Positions 27,530-36,396 are shown, numbered from the stretch's first letter. The stretch is DNA of 64,000 nt from UBA1181 sp963619325 (GCA_963619325.1 CAVEVQ010000007.1:1-64000); one strand, 5' to 3'. A program made the numbers and translations. Notes: generated from the letters alone by a model not told the origin.

Positions 27530-27537
27530 CAAATTTA
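27530..27537 (-). promoter_or_regulatory. Predicted -7 element of the ABC importer genes
   Basis: The minus strand reads TAAATTTG, giving a transcription start near 27523 and an extremely short leader (about 10 nt). It is back-to-back with the identical element of the TetR gene. Confidence 0.45.
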
Positions 27538-27580
27538 GCAAAAACGACCGAATTAATTTCGTTCAAAACTAATAATAGAA

Positions 27581-27588
27581 TAAATTTG
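27581..27588 (+). promoter_or_regulatory. Predicted -7 element of the TetR gene
   Basis: TAAATTTG is an exact TANNTTTG match 67 bp before the ATG at 27656. The divergent ABC importer element is 44 bp away, so a regulator bound here could control both. Confidence 0.45.
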
Positions 27589-27655
27589 CAAAGAGTATGA
27601 TAAGATACAAAGCTACTTATTTAGGACTTTTGAACATAATAGAATAGTCATTACG

Positions 27656-28237
27656 ATGGGAACAGTCAAAACTCGCTCAATATTTATCGACGTCGCACGG
27701 AAACTATTTGCAGAGAAAGGAATGGAGAATACGACGATGAACGATATAGCCAAAGAAGCACAAAAAGGTCGCCGTACGCTATACACCTATTTCAAAAGCA
27801 AAGATGATATTTATTATGCCGTGATTGAAAGCGAACTGTTCATGCTTGCCCATAAATTACAGAAAGAACTTCAAAAGGAGGCCTCTCCCAAAGAGAAACT
27901 GATCAACTACATCTATGCGAGAATGGAAATTTTCCACGAGGCTGTGATGCGCAACGGAAATCTTCGAGCAAGTTTCTTCCGCAACATTTATGTCGTAGAG
28001 AAAAGCCGACACAGATTAGACCTGACTGAAATGAAAATGTTAGAAGCAATCCTTGTTGAGGGGAACCAAAGTGGAGATTTTGAGGTCAGGAATCCACAGC
28101 TTGCAGCAAAATTGATACATTGTGCTTTGAAGGGATGCGAAGTGCCATTCATTCGAGGCGAACTTCGCACTTTCTTCTATCCGGAAAACAAAAAGGGCTT
28201 TACCGACTTTCTCTTGAAAGGACTTAAACACGCTTAG
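27656..28237 (+). CDS. TetR/AcrR family transcriptional regulator
   Basis: A 193-aa one-component regulator. The N-terminal TetR helix-turn-helix is complete (about residues 10-58: ARKLFAEKGMENTTMNDIA, then KGRRTLYTYFKSKDDIY). The C-terminal ligand-binding domain is divergent. It is transcribed away from the ABC importer genes with a shared 142-bp control region, so those genes are a natural candidate target; this is inference. The inducer is unknown. Confidence 0.92.
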   Translation: MGTVKTRSIFIDVARKLFAEKGMENTTMNDIAKEAQKGRRTLYTYFKSKDDIYYAVIESELFMLAHKLQKELQKEASPKEKLINYIYARMEIFHEAVMRNGNLRASFFRNIYVVEKSRHRLDLTEMKMLEAILVEGNQSGDFEVRNPQLAAKLIHCALKGCEVPFIRGELRTFFYPENKKGFTDFLLKGLKHA

Positions 28238-28301
28238 GTTACAAGGGAAAAAAGAGATAATCATTGAAGACTATCCCTTTCATTTTCTCATTACGATTTT
28301 A

Positions 28302-28703
28302 TCACTTATCCTCTTTCACCTCAGCGTAACCGATGGTCTGACCAGAAACCGAGTCCTCTTCAAACACAAAATCACGCGCAACATTCACCACTCGGCAAGC
28401 CTTGACCAAGGTGAACTTACCATTTTTTCGAATGTCATTCAGGAAAATACTTGCAATATTGTCTTGTCCATGCACTGTACCACGACTTGATGCTATTCCC
28501 AAATAAGCAGTGTCTCCAACAACCGTTGCATAATCAATGTATTGCAAAGCAGCCAAATTTTTAATGAAAACCTGTTCCGGAGTAAGAACTCGCTCTTCCT
28601 CTACATCTTTCTTTGTATGGTCCTTAACAGTTACATAAGAACACGACACAAAAGAAATTATCAATAGAATAGAAGAATAAAACCAAACGAAATTTTTTTT
28701 CAT
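28302..28703 (-). CDS. Small predicted lipoprotein of unknown function
   Basis: From ATG 28703 (an in-frame TTG lies at 28712) this is 133 aa with a signal peptide and lipobox FVSC (Cys21). The mature part is about 110 aa with a KKDVEEERVLTPEQVF helix and a mixed alpha/beta segment (YIDYATVVGDTAYLGIASSRG). I do not recognise a family. It converges with the TetR gene (64 bp apart) and is divergent from the following small protein. Confidence 0.6.
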   Translation of the reverse strand: MKKNFVWFYSSILLIISFVSCSYVTVKDHTKKDVEEERVLTPEQVFIKNLAALQYIDYATVVGDTAYLGIASSRGTVHGQDNIASIFLNDIRKNGKFTLVKACRVVNVARDFVFEEDSVSGQTIGYAEVKEDK

Positions 28704-28752
28704 ATTTTTCAATTTATTTTACGGCAAAAATAGTTTTTATCATTTATACAAC

Positions 28753-28760
28753 TATATTTG
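28753..28760 (+). promoter_or_regulatory. Predicted -7 element
   Basis: TATATTTG is an exact TANNTTTG match 13 bp before the ATG at 28774. The implied leader is only a few nucleotides, so transcript and start codon nearly coincide. Confidence 0.4.
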
Positions 28761-28773
28761 CATATCGATAATT

Positions 28774-29211
28774 ATGGCACGTTCGTTGAAAAACATATCG
28801 CTCAGTGGTTTCGCTACAATGCTTCTCATTGTGGTGATTGCTTGTTTTGGGCGAATGGCGACGTTAACATTTTCTGATAAAAGTGGGATAGACTTTGCAG
28901 ATAGCGAGATCGCTACCCTTTCAGAAGAAGATTTCAGAGGAGGTTCCTTAGAAAAAGGAAGAACGTTCTATCACAATAGTGAAATTTTAATGCCCAACGA
29001 AATCGCTGTCCCTGTTTTGGAGAGAAATAATTCAAACAGTTCAAACAGCGGATTAGATCAAACATGTGGAAGAAATGTTTCTTATCTTCAAGCCACTATG
29101 GTCTACGCAGGCATCAGATTGAAAGAGAGTTTCATTCAAGAAAATAGACAGAAATCCCATTTAAAACTGATTGGTTATTACATTTATCAGTTATGTAAAA
29201 TTATTATTTGA
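28774..29211 (+). CDS. Hypothetical protein with N-terminal membrane anchor
   Basis: 145 aa of unknown function. Residues 10-27 (LSGFATMLLIVVIACFGR) form a signal anchor or signal peptide, followed by an acidic region (DFADSEIATLSEEDF), an Asn/Ser-rich linker (NNSNSSNSG) and a C-terminal YLQATMVYAGIRLKESF helix with a basic, aromatic tail (LIGYYIYQLCKIII). No family is recognised. A promoter element stands directly before it, which supports it being a real gene. Confidence 0.55.
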   Translation: MARSLKNISLSGFATMLLIVVIACFGRMATLTFSDKSGIDFADSEIATLSEEDFRGGSLEKGRTFYHNSEILMPNEIAVPVLERNNSNSSNSGLDQTCGRNVSYLQATMVYAGIRLKESFIQENRQKSHLKLIGYYIYQLCKIII

Positions 29212-29332
29212 AAATTGACCTATTTAGTCTTTGTCATTTCCAACCCTCTACAATGTTAGAGGGTCGGTTGAGATTATACTAAAAAGGAAAACTTTTTACA
29301 CACACAAATTTTCAATAATAATTTAAATCAAA
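29212..29332. other. Intergenic hairpin region
   Basis: CCCTCTA (29244-29250) pairs with TAGAGGG (29257-29263) around a 6-nt loop, followed by no T-run on either strand. It could be a weak terminator or an RNA-processing hairpin. Confidence 0.35.
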
Positions 29333-29875
29333 ATGGAGAGTAAAAATTTGACTTTTGAAGAATACATTACATCAGATAAAGAGAGAATAGAGCAAAAAAA
29401 AGTAGTTTCTAACCTTGGTATAGCAGCGACACTAATTGGAGTAGTGTTATCAGCACTAACAGCGACTTCGCTTGTTCCAAGCGGAATGCCATCGATGTTG
29501 ATAGGTTCTGTTGGAATTGTGATTTTAATCATTGGCATAACAAAACTATTATCAAAAAAGATAGTTTTTGTTGACAAACAATCACAAGAAGAATTAAAAA
29601 ACTCCGATATATTTTTTGACACAACAGAATTAGGAAATATCTCACGTTTGTATGATCAACGCGACTTCGGTTCTATCGCAAACCTAAAGAAAGGAAACCA
29701 GTCGGGCATCGTTTTACATGTATGTGGTACAGAGAATGGCAAACTCTATTATACACAATTGATGAAGTATGTGCCATACCAATATGTGCCAGTCTACGAC
29801 GCAGTAAAACATACAGATGCAAACGAAGTCAATGCTTTAGCAACTCTTGTCCGCTTGTATTCTGAGAAAGCATAG
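29333..29875 (+). CDS. Two-TM membrane protein of unknown function
   Basis: 180 aa. Two adjacent hydrophobic segments (about 25-45, LGIAATLIGVVLSALTATSLV, and about 53-73, MLIGSVGIVILIIGITKLL) form a hairpin separated by PSGMPS. A soluble C-terminal half follows, with VDKQSQEELKNSDIFF, a GSIANLKKGNQSGIVLHVCGTENGK core and a terminal NALATLVRLYSEKA helix. The topology predicts both ends in the cytoplasm. No family is recognised. It is 32 bp before nhaD and probably cotranscribed, which suggests a role linked to that antiporter or to ion stress. Confidence 0.6.
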   Translation: MESKNLTFEEYITSDKERIEQKKVVSNLGIAATLIGVVLSALTATSLVPSGMPSMLIGSVGIVILIIGITKLLSKKIVFVDKQSQEELKNSDIFFDTTELGNISRLYDQRDFGSIANLKKGNQSGIVLHVCGTENGKLYYTQLMKYVPYQYVPVYDAVKHTDANEVNALATLVRLYSEKA

Positions 29876-29907
29876 AACATTCTTTCTCCTTTTAAATCTC
29901 TTTTTAT

Positions 29908-31305
29908 ATGTTGATAGTAATGGTTGTGTTGTTCCTAGCGGGCTATGCGGCTATAGCCTTGGAACACAAAATTAACATCAATAAGGCGGCATCAGCCCTA
30001 ATACTATGTTGTCTTTTGTGGATAGTATACATTTTTGCAGCACCAAATTTAATCAGCAATTCAGCCGATTTTATGGTGTATGCAAATGAGAATAGCGAAC
30101 TATCATTAAAGGAAAACATATTCAATTTTGTTACCAATGTTCAGATAATTGAGCATGTTGGTGATGTTGCGGAGATTCTATTCTTCCTTATGGGGGCTAT
30201 GACCATCGTTGAACTAATTGATGTTCACGGAGGATTCTCTATCATAACAGACCATATAAAAGTAAGCGACAAGCGCAAACTTTTATGGAAAATAGCATTT
30301 ATCACTTTCTTTATGTCTGCAGTGTTGGATAACCTCACAACATCGATTGTAATGATCATGATGCTTCGGAAACTCATTAACGATCAGAAAGACCGATGGG
30401 TATACGGATCTATCATAATCATAGCAGCCAATAGTGGAGGTGCTTTCTCCCCTATCGGAGATGTTACAACAATTATGCTTTGGGTAAAAGGCAACATATC
30501 AACTGGGGGAATAATTCCAATGCTCATTATTCCAGCCATTGTGTCTGTCGTTGTTCCCACACTATTTGCTTCACGTTTACTTCAACCAAACGCTGCAAAA
30601 ATTTCAGCGACGTCGCAAGTTATAGAAGAATCCGACAATACACAAGGACCTTCTATCTACATTACAAAATTTGAACAACGTTGCTTATTTTTCTTGGGTG
30701 TAGGAAGTTTGTTGTTTGTACCAATTTTCAAAACACTCACACATTTACCTCCATTTATAGGAGTGTTATTAGGACTAAGCATAATTTGGTTCTACACAGA
30801 ATTGATGTATCATCAAAAGAAAAATATGCCTGAAGAATCAAAGGCAACTATTTCTAAAGTCCTAAAGAGAGTTGACATGACGACTATTCTCTTTTTCTTA
30901 GGAATTTTGATGGCGGTTGCGGCATTGCAATGTGCTGGCATATTAGGAATGTTAGCGACAACATTAGATCATGTTTTTGACAAAAACGTATATATTATCA
31001 ACGTTATAATCGGACTTTTATCATCTGTTGTTGATAATGTTCCGTTAGTGGCAGGTACAATGGGAATGTACGACATAGCAGCAACTGGACCATACGCAGT
31101 AGATGGAGCATTTTGGTTGTTTTTAGCCTATTGTGCAGGCGTTGGCGGTAGCATCCTCATCATTGGTTCCGCTGCGGGAGTTGTTGTTATGGGCTTGGAA
31201 AAAATCACATTTGGATGGTACTTGAAACATATATCATGGCTTGCGTTGTTAGGCTATTTGTGCGGAGCTGCCATCTTCATAGCTACAGAATACTTGATTC
31301 ATTAA
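29908..31305 (+). CDS. nhaD: Na+/H+ antiporter NhaD
   Basis: A 465-aa inner-membrane antiporter of the NhaD branch of the ion-transporter superfamily, with about 12-13 membrane segments. Characteristic segments are EILFFLMGAMTIVELID, FMSAVLDNLTTSIVMIMMLRKL, NSGGAFSPIGDVTTIMLW and SSVVDNVPLVAGTMGMY, which hold the conserved acidic and polar ion-binding residues. It exports Na+ in exchange for protons. In this genome it sits near several sodium-coupled systems. A very strong terminator follows. Confidence 0.94.
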   Translation: MLIVMVVLFLAGYAAIALEHKININKAASALILCCLLWIVYIFAAPNLISNSADFMVYANENSELSLKENIFNFVTNVQIIEHVGDVAEILFFLMGAMTIVELIDVHGGFSIITDHIKVSDKRKLLWKIAFITFFMSAVLDNLTTSIVMIMMLRKLINDQKDRWVYGSIIIIAANSGGAFSPIGDVTTIMLWVKGNISTGGIIPMLIIPAIVSVVVPTLFASRLLQPNAAKISATSQVIEESDNTQGPSIYITKFEQRCLFFLGVGSLLFVPIFKTLTHLPPFIGVLLGLSIIWFYTELMYHQKKNMPEESKATISKVLKRVDMTTILFFLGILMAVAALQCAGILGMLATTLDHVFDKNVYIINVIIGLLSSVVDNVPLVAGTMGMYDIAATGPYAVDGAFWLFLAYCAGVGGSILIIGSAAGVVVMGLEKITFGWYLKHISWLALLGYLCGAAIFIATEYLIH

Positions 31306-31351
31306 TCATATATATAGTTTACAATTGCTTCACAGAAATATGCGAAAAAGG

Positions 31352-31397
31352 GAGGGGTTGGTTGTCGTGATGACAACCAACCCCTCAGTTTTTTTTT
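31352..31397 (+). terminator. Terminator of nhaD
   Basis: A perfect 15-bp stem (31352-31366 with 31372-31386) with loop GTGAT is followed by a run of nine T. Confidence 0.93.
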
Positions 31398-31408
31398 ATT
31401 ATTGGGAA

Positions 31409-31981
31409 TTATTTTGCCTCATCAATCGCTTTTGAGATAGACTCAAAAATTTCGTCGATAGAACCAACGCCCTTGATATCAACACAAGTTCCCTCTTTCT
31501 TATAGAAATCAATGACAGGAGTAGTTTGCTCGTTGTAAGTCTTGATACGCTTTGTAATCGTTTCAAGATTGTCATCAGAACGACCAGAAGTTTTTCCTCG
31601 TTCCAAGAGACGCTTAATCAGCTCATCCTCATCTACTTGAATATTCAACATTACAGCAACATCAGTACCTCTTTTGTTCAACATTTTCTTAAGAGCCTCT
31701 GCCTGCGCATACGTACGAGGGAAACCATCAAAAATCACACCAGAAGCACCTTTAGCAGAATCCAACTCAGCATCAAGCATGTTGATAATCAATTCGTCAG
31801 TAACCAACTTACCTTCATCAATAAAAGTCTTAGCAACCTTTCCCAACTCAGTTTGATCTTTGATTTGCTTTCTCAAAATGTCGCCTGTTGAAAAATGCTT
31901 GTAACCATACTTCTTAATGATGTTCTCACTCTGCGTTCCCTTACCTGAACCAGGAGCTCCAAAAATTACTACGTTCTTCAT
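31409..31981 (-). CDS. adk: Adenylate kinase
   Basis: AMP + ATP to 2 ADP. The P-loop GAPGSGKGTQ is at residues 7-16; the AMP-binding segment FSTGDILRKQI, the GFPRT motif and a short LID (RGKTSGRSDDN) are present. ATG 31981 is preferred over a TTG two codons upstream, giving 190 aa, the length of the short-LID form common in this phylum. It lies about 35 bp downstream of hpt and is probably cotranscribed with it. Confidence 0.97.
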   Translation of the reverse strand: MKNVVIFGAPGSGKGTQSENIIKKYGYKHFSTGDILRKQIKDQTELGKVAKTFIDEGKLVTDELIINMLDAELDSAKGASGVIFDGFPRTYAQAEALKKMLNKRGTDVAVMLNIQVDEDELIKRLLERGKTSGRSDDNLETITKRIKTYNEQTTPVIDFYKKEGTCVDIKGVGSIDEIFESISKAIDEAK

Positions 31982-32016
31982 TTTCAAACTTATTATCGTT
32001 TAGTTATTTTTATAAT

Positions 32017-32547
32017 TTAATCCTCTAAGATATAGAGTCCTGGAAGATTGCGTCCAAAACCATCATAATCCAATCCGAAACCGACTACATACTTGTTAGG
32101 CAAAGGCATACCAAGATATTTAATATCTACTTTGCCTTGCAGAACCTCTGGTTTACAAAAAAGACTTGCTATGGCAACAGATTTTGGCTCAAGTTCCTTC
32201 ATCATCTTTAAAATGTTAGACATCGTCATACCAGTATCAACAATATCCTCCAAAATAATCACATCTCGACCTTTGATATCATTTTGAATCGGGACGATAG
32301 GTTTAAGCACCCCTGTTGAACACATACCCTCATACGAGGCATACTTTACAAACTGAACCTCGCAAGAGACGTCCATCTCACGCAAAAAATCAGCAGCATA
32401 AACAAACGCACCATTCAACATCACAAGGAAAAGAGGATTCTTTCCTTGATAGTCTCTCTTTACGTCATTAGCCATACGAGCAACAATGCTGTGTATCTCT
32501 AATGGAGATAAATACTCGACAAAATTTTTATCTTTTACTCTCATCAT
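32017..32547 (-). CDS. hpt: Hypoxanthine phosphoribosyltransferase
   Basis: Purine salvage enzyme converting hypoxanthine/guanine and PRPP to IMP/GMP. The 176 aa carry the PRPP-binding motif VIILEDIVDTGMTM and the family C-terminal NKYVVGFGLDYD base-binding segment. It is first in an hpt-adk transcript, a purine pairing. ATG 32547 and ATG 32544 are adjacent; the promoter element at 32565-32572 predicts an 11-nt leader. Confidence 0.95.
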   Translation of the reverse strand: MMRVKDKNFVEYLSPLEIHSIVARMANDVKRDYQGKNPLFLVMLNGAFVYAADFLREMDVSCEVQFVKYASYEGMCSTGVLKPIVPIQNDIKGRDVIILEDIVDTGMTMSNILKMMKELEPKSVAIASLFCKPEVLQGKVDIKYLGMPLPNKYVVGFGLDYDGFGRNLPGLYILED

Positions 32548-32564
32548 TTTATCAAAAACAGAAA

Positions 32565-32572
32565 CAAAGATA
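32565..32572 (-). promoter_or_regulatory. Predicted -7 element of hpt-adk
   Basis: The minus strand reads TATCTTTG, an exact TANNTTTG match. The predicted leader to the hpt ATG is about 11 nt. Confidence 0.45.
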
Positions 32573-32645
32573 CTATAAAAAAGTGATTTTCCATTACTTG
32601 CAGTTCACGACGTTGATAGTGAATCCGACCAAAATCTACCACAAG

Positions 32646-33338
32646 CTAAGCAGAAACCTCTTTACAATCTTCTTCCTGATAATATTTTTTAAAAAAATGA
32701 ATGGCAACATAAGCCAACGGAGTACCGGTTAAAGCCTCAATAGCCAATTTTGAGAAATATTGCAAAAGAATCATCTTTACCAAATCACCCGCAGGGACTA
32801 CTCCCAAGAAAGCAATTAAAACAAAAGGTAACGAGTCAAACACATAACCAACCATTGAACTTCCTATCGTGCGAACCCAAAGATGTTTTCCCTTCGTCCA
32901 TTCTTTTATCCGTTCCATAAAATAGGCATTCGAAAGTTCTCCGCAAAGGAAACCAACTAAAGAAGCAAGTACGATACGTGGGACACAAGAAAAAATGTGT
33001 TCGTATGCAGCCGCCGTCTCATTCATATAATCTGGATAAGGAAGATAAACACCTACCGTCGTACATACAACCAATAAAATATTGCAAGTAAGCGTCAGTA
33101 GAATGACTTTACGGGATGTCTTGTAACCCCAAACTTCCGTTAGGACATCGCCCAACATATAAGCAAAGGGGAAGGTGATAGTTCCTGCATCAAAATAAAG
33201 CAAATCTAAAACACCTATCACCTTGACAGCCATCAAGTTAGATACTAAATAAAGAGTTACGAACAAACCAGTCACCACCATCAAAGGTGTATCGAATGTT
33301 CGGTTTTTGAAAGGGTTTTCCGATACCTTGTAATTCAT
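32646..33338 (-). CDS. yhhQ: Queuosine precursor transporter (YhhQ/VUT family)
   Basis: A 230-aa inner-membrane protein with six predicted membrane segments. Family segments are NLMAVKVIGVLDLLYFDAGTITFPFAYMLGDVLTEVWGY (split over about 36-75), FLCGELSNAYFMERIK and GSSMVGYVFDSLPFV. YhhQ imports queuosine precursors such as preQ0/preQ1. It lies in the same minus-strand cluster as tgt, the enzyme that inserts such bases into tRNA, which supports the assignment. Confidence 0.92.
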   Translation of the reverse strand: MNYKVSENPFKNRTFDTPLMVVTGLFVTLYLVSNLMAVKVIGVLDLLYFDAGTITFPFAYMLGDVLTEVWGYKTSRKVILLTLTCNILLVVCTTVGVYLPYPDYMNETAAAYEHIFSCVPRIVLASLVGFLCGELSNAYFMERIKEWTKGKHLWVRTIGSSMVGYVFDSLPFVLIAFLGVVPAGDLVKMILLQYFSKLAIEALTGTPLAYVAIHFFKKYYQEEDCKEVSA

Positions 33339-33368
33339 ACTATTGTTATTTTAATTAGAAAAATTTTT

Positions 33369-34445
33369 CTATTGTCGCGCTCGCCGATATAAGTAGATTC
33401 CAATCAATAAAAACACAATATTAGGCAACCAAACAGCCAAAGTCGGCGGAAATGATCCATTAACCGAGAACGTTGACGAGACAGACTCAAACAAAATGTA
33501 CGCACAACTCAACAACAATCCTATACCTAAATTGAGACCCATTCCACCCTTTATTTTTCGGGAAGAAAGAGAAACTCCAATCAACGTTAGAATAAATGAG
33601 GCGAAAGCGTTGGCATACCTCTTTGCATATTCAATTTCAAAATTTTGAATGTTTCCAATTCCACGAGACTTTTGTCTTTCAATATATTCCTTCAATTCTG
33701 GCAAAGTCATCTGTTCTTGCATACTTGAAAAAACGAAAAAATCGTCTGGAATAATGTTTAGACGGATTTCCTTTTGCCCCCCCTTATAAACATGTTCATA
33801 AAGTCCATCAAACTCACGTACCATATAGTCGCAAATACGCCACCGATCACCTCCCAACCAATATATATAACCAGCGGTAGTTCTCTTTTTAAGCGTTTTC
33901 CCATCAAAGAAATCAATAGAGGCACGTCTTCCACTTTGATCTTGCTTATCATAATAGTCAATAAACAAAATAGTGTTTTCTGTCACCTTCATTTGAATCT
34001 TAACCGCCTGATCTTTCTTCTTCTTTTTAACGTAGACCTCCTGAAAATCAATACGTTCTTTATTGGCAGGAGGGATTACATAACCACCCAAAATGAAAGT
34101 AATAACCGCAATAATAGCAGCGGCCTCCATATAAGGACGAACAAATCTACTGTATTTGACTCCAGAAGCAAAAATGGCAATGATTTCTGATTTGTCGGCC
34201 ATCTTTGAAGTGAAGAAAATAACAGCAATGAAAGTGAATAAGGGACTAAATAAATTCGCGTAATAAGGAATGAAATTTAAATAATAGTCAAAAATGATAG
34301 CTTTAAGAGGAGCCTGATTCTCCATAAAGTCATCCAACTTCTCCGTTATATCAAAAACCACTGCGATGCTGATAATCAACGCAATAGACAAAAAGAACGT
34401 TCCGAGGAACTTTTTAATAATATATCGGTCTATTAGTTTGAACAC
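33369..34445 (-). CDS. LptF/LptG family permease
   Basis: An inner-membrane component of the lipopolysaccharide export ABC transporter. Six membrane segments are arranged as three N-terminal and three C-terminal, flanking a large periplasmic beta-jellyroll domain (about 110-265). The TTG at 34454 and a GTG at 34445 are the available starts; the GTG gives MFKLIDRYIIKKFLGTFF, the family's standard N-terminus, and 358 aa. The partner permease and LptB ATPase are not in the window. It lies between tgt and yhhQ and is probably cotranscribed with them. Confidence 0.9.
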   Translation of the reverse strand: MFKLIDRYIIKKFLGTFFLSIALIISIAVVFDITEKLDDFMENQAPLKAIIFDYYLNFIPYYANLFSPLFTFIAVIFFTSKMADKSEIIAIFASGVKYSRFVRPYMEAAAIIAVITFILGGYVIPPANKERIDFQEVYVKKKKKDQAVKIQMKVTENTILFIDYYDKQDQSGRRASIDFFDGKTLKKRTTAGYIYWLGGDRWRICDYMVREFDGLYEHVYKGGQKEIRLNIIPDDFFVFSSMQEQMTLPELKEYIERQKSRGIGNIQNFEIEYAKRYANAFASFILTLIGVSLSSRKIKGGMGLNLGIGLLLSCAYILFESVSSTFSVNGSFPPTLAVWLPNIVFLLIGIYLYRRARQ

Positions 34446-34476
34446 TACCCTCAATTTTTGATTGATCGACGCAAAT

Positions 34477-35607
34477 TTACAATCTTTCGCCCAATTTTTT
34501 TACCATTCCATCCTTCCACGCAGAAAAAGCACCTGCAATAATCTGTTTTCTCGCCTCGCCCACAAGCCATAAATAGAAAGCAAGGTTATGAATGGATGCA
34601 ATCTGCATACCTAATAACTCGTCAACTGAGAATAGATGGCGAACGTACGCTTTCGTATAAAACTGATCAACATAGGATGTACCATCAGGATCCAACGGTG
34701 AAAAATCATCCTCCCATTTCTTATTTTTCATATTCATTGTGCCATTACGGGTAAAAAGAAGTCCATTCCGACCATTACGAGTTGGCATCACACAATCAAA
34801 CATATCTACACCTCGTTCAATTGCTTCAAGGATATTGATTGGAGTACCGACACCCATCAAATAGCGTGGTTTATCTTTAGGCAAAATGGCATTGACCAAT
34901 TCAATCATCTCATACATAACATCTGCAGGCTCTCCCACTGCAAGTCCGCCGATAGCATTACCATCGCACTCCTTACCGGCTACTGACTCCGCCGCACGTT
35001 CACGCAAATCCTTATAAGTACAACCTTGCACAATCGGGAAAAAAGTCTGGCTATAACCATACTTAGGTTCAGTCTCACCGAAACGCTTCAAACCACGATC
35101 CAACCAGCGAAGCGTACGATCTAAAGAACGCTTGGCATACTGATAATCTGCTGTTCCCGGCGTACATTCGTCCAACGCCATAATGATATCGGCACCAATA
35201 GAACGTTGTGTATCAACATTGTTTTCCGGAGTGAAGATATGCTTTGATCCATCAATATGAGAACGGAAAGTACACCCCTCTTCTGTTAGTTTTCTATTCT
35301 CAGAAAGGGAGAAAACTTGGAAACCACCACTATCCGTAAGCATAGGTTTGTTCCACCCATTAAAACGATGCAGACCACCCGCCTTCTCAAGAATGTCCAA
35401 ACCTGGACGAAGATAAAGGTGATAGGTATTCCCTAAAATTATCTGGGCATGAACGTCATCCATCAATTCTCTCTGATGAACAGCCTTGACTGTTGCACAG
35501 GTGCCAACTGGCATAAATATAGGGGTTTCAATCGTACCGTGATCAGTAGTAATTTTACCTGCTCTGGCATTACTCTTAGGATCTATGTATTGAAGGTCAA
35601 ACTGCAT
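34477..35607 (-). CDS. tgt: tRNA-guanine transglycosylase
   Basis: It exchanges guanine-34 for preQ1 in GUN-anticodon tRNAs. The 376-aa protein has the general acid/base Asp in TDSGGFQ (Asp92), the nucleophile in FDCVMPTRNGR (Asp271) and the GGLAVGE loop. The usual zinc site (CxCxxC plus His) is altered: the segment reads DPDGTSYVDQFY (307-318), with Gly, Ser and Asp where the three cysteines normally stand, while His340 is retained. From memory other Bacteroidetes Tgt proteins share this change. It is first in the tgt-lptG-yhhQ cluster. Confidence 0.95.
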   Translation of the reverse strand: MQFDLQYIDPKSNARAGKITTDHGTIETPIFMPVGTCATVKAVHQRELMDDVHAQIILGNTYHLYLRPGLDILEKAGGLHRFNGWNKPMLTDSGGFQVFSLSENRKLTEEGCTFRSHIDGSKHIFTPENNVDTQRSIGADIIMALDECTPGTADYQYAKRSLDRTLRWLDRGLKRFGETEPKYGYSQTFFPIVQGCTYKDLRERAAESVAGKECDGNAIGGLAVGEPADVMYEMIELVNAILPKDKPRYLMGVGTPINILEAIERGVDMFDCVMPTRNGRNGLLFTRNGTMNMKNKKWEDDFSPLDPDGTSYVDQFYTKAYVRHLFSVDELLGMQIASIHNLAFYLWLVGEARKQIIAGAFSAWKDGMVKKLGERL

Positions 35608-35635
35608 AACTAAAAACTTTAGGCTAAACCAAATG

Positions 35636-35643
35636 CAAAGTTA
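35636..35643 (-). promoter_or_regulatory. Predicted -7 element of tgt
   Basis: The minus strand reads TAACTTTG, an exact TANNTTTG match directly abutting the stop codon of the upstream SDR gene. The leader would be about 22 nt. Confidence 0.5.
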
Positions 35644-36375
35644 CTAATTTGTTTGAAATTTCACTAAAGCATCCTCAAGAGACATACCCACGTATTCCTG
35701 GGCAGAAATCCAACGTCCACTTTTGCAATCATCAGCAAATGCGCCCAAAACCATACCTGGAATAACAGAATCTGGGTCGTTCGGAGCTTTAGGTCCACCC
35801 AAATCTGTTCGACACCAACCTGGATCCACTAAATTAATCATCACATCTGTTCCTTCTACCGTAAATCCCAAATCTTTTGTAACCTTGTCCAAAGCTGCCT
35901 TGCTCGCCGAATAACCTGCTTGCTCTGGTTCATTGATGATTCCGCTCGTTGTATTGATGATCCTTCCAAATCCCCTCTTTTTCATATCTGGTAAAAAAGC
36001 ATAAGAAAGCATCATCGGCGCAATGGTGTTAATCATAAAACTGTCCGTAAAATCTGTAACCGGAGTTACGAAATAATCCGTACGATATGCAACTTGCACT
36101 GCCGCATTATTGAATACAATATCAATTTGTTTTACATTCTTTTTTATCTCATCAACCATACGATTAATTTCATCTGGTTTTGAGAGCTCTGCCGCAACAC
36201 AATAAGCATCTACCCCCATTGCCTTAACCTCCGCATAAACAGATTTTGTATGTTCGAGGCTACGACTATGAAGTACCAAATTAACACCGTGCTTAGCCAT
36301 AAATTTACTTATACGATAACCAAGTCCACGATTTGCACCCGTAATCAATGCCCATTTATTTTTCAAATCTTTCAT
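35644..36375 (-). CDS. Short-chain dehydrogenase/reductase
   Basis: A classical SDR with the nucleotide-binding TGANRGLG motif, the NNAA motif, the serine of NTTSG and the catalytic YSASK. From ATG 36375 it is 243 aa starting MKDLKNKWALITG. The longer reading from TTG 36399 is unlikely because the predicted transcription start (about 36390) lies downstream of it. The basic residue after the Gly motif and the segment LVLHSRS suggest NADP(H) preference. The substrate is unknown. Confidence 0.9.
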   Translation of the reverse strand: MKDLKNKWALITGANRGLGYRISKFMAKHGVNLVLHSRSLEHTKSVYAEVKAMGVDAYCVAAELSKPDEINRMVDEIKKNVKQIDIVFNNAAVQVAYRTDYFVTPVTDFTDSFMINTIAPMMLSYAFLPDMKKRGFGRIINTTSGIINEPEQAGYSASKAALDKVTKDLGFTVEGTDVMINLVDPGWCRTDLGGPKAPNDPDSVIPGMVLGAFADDCKSGRWISAQEYVGMSLEDALVKFQTN

Positions 36376-36396
36376 AGAAAACACATTAGGAAAAGA

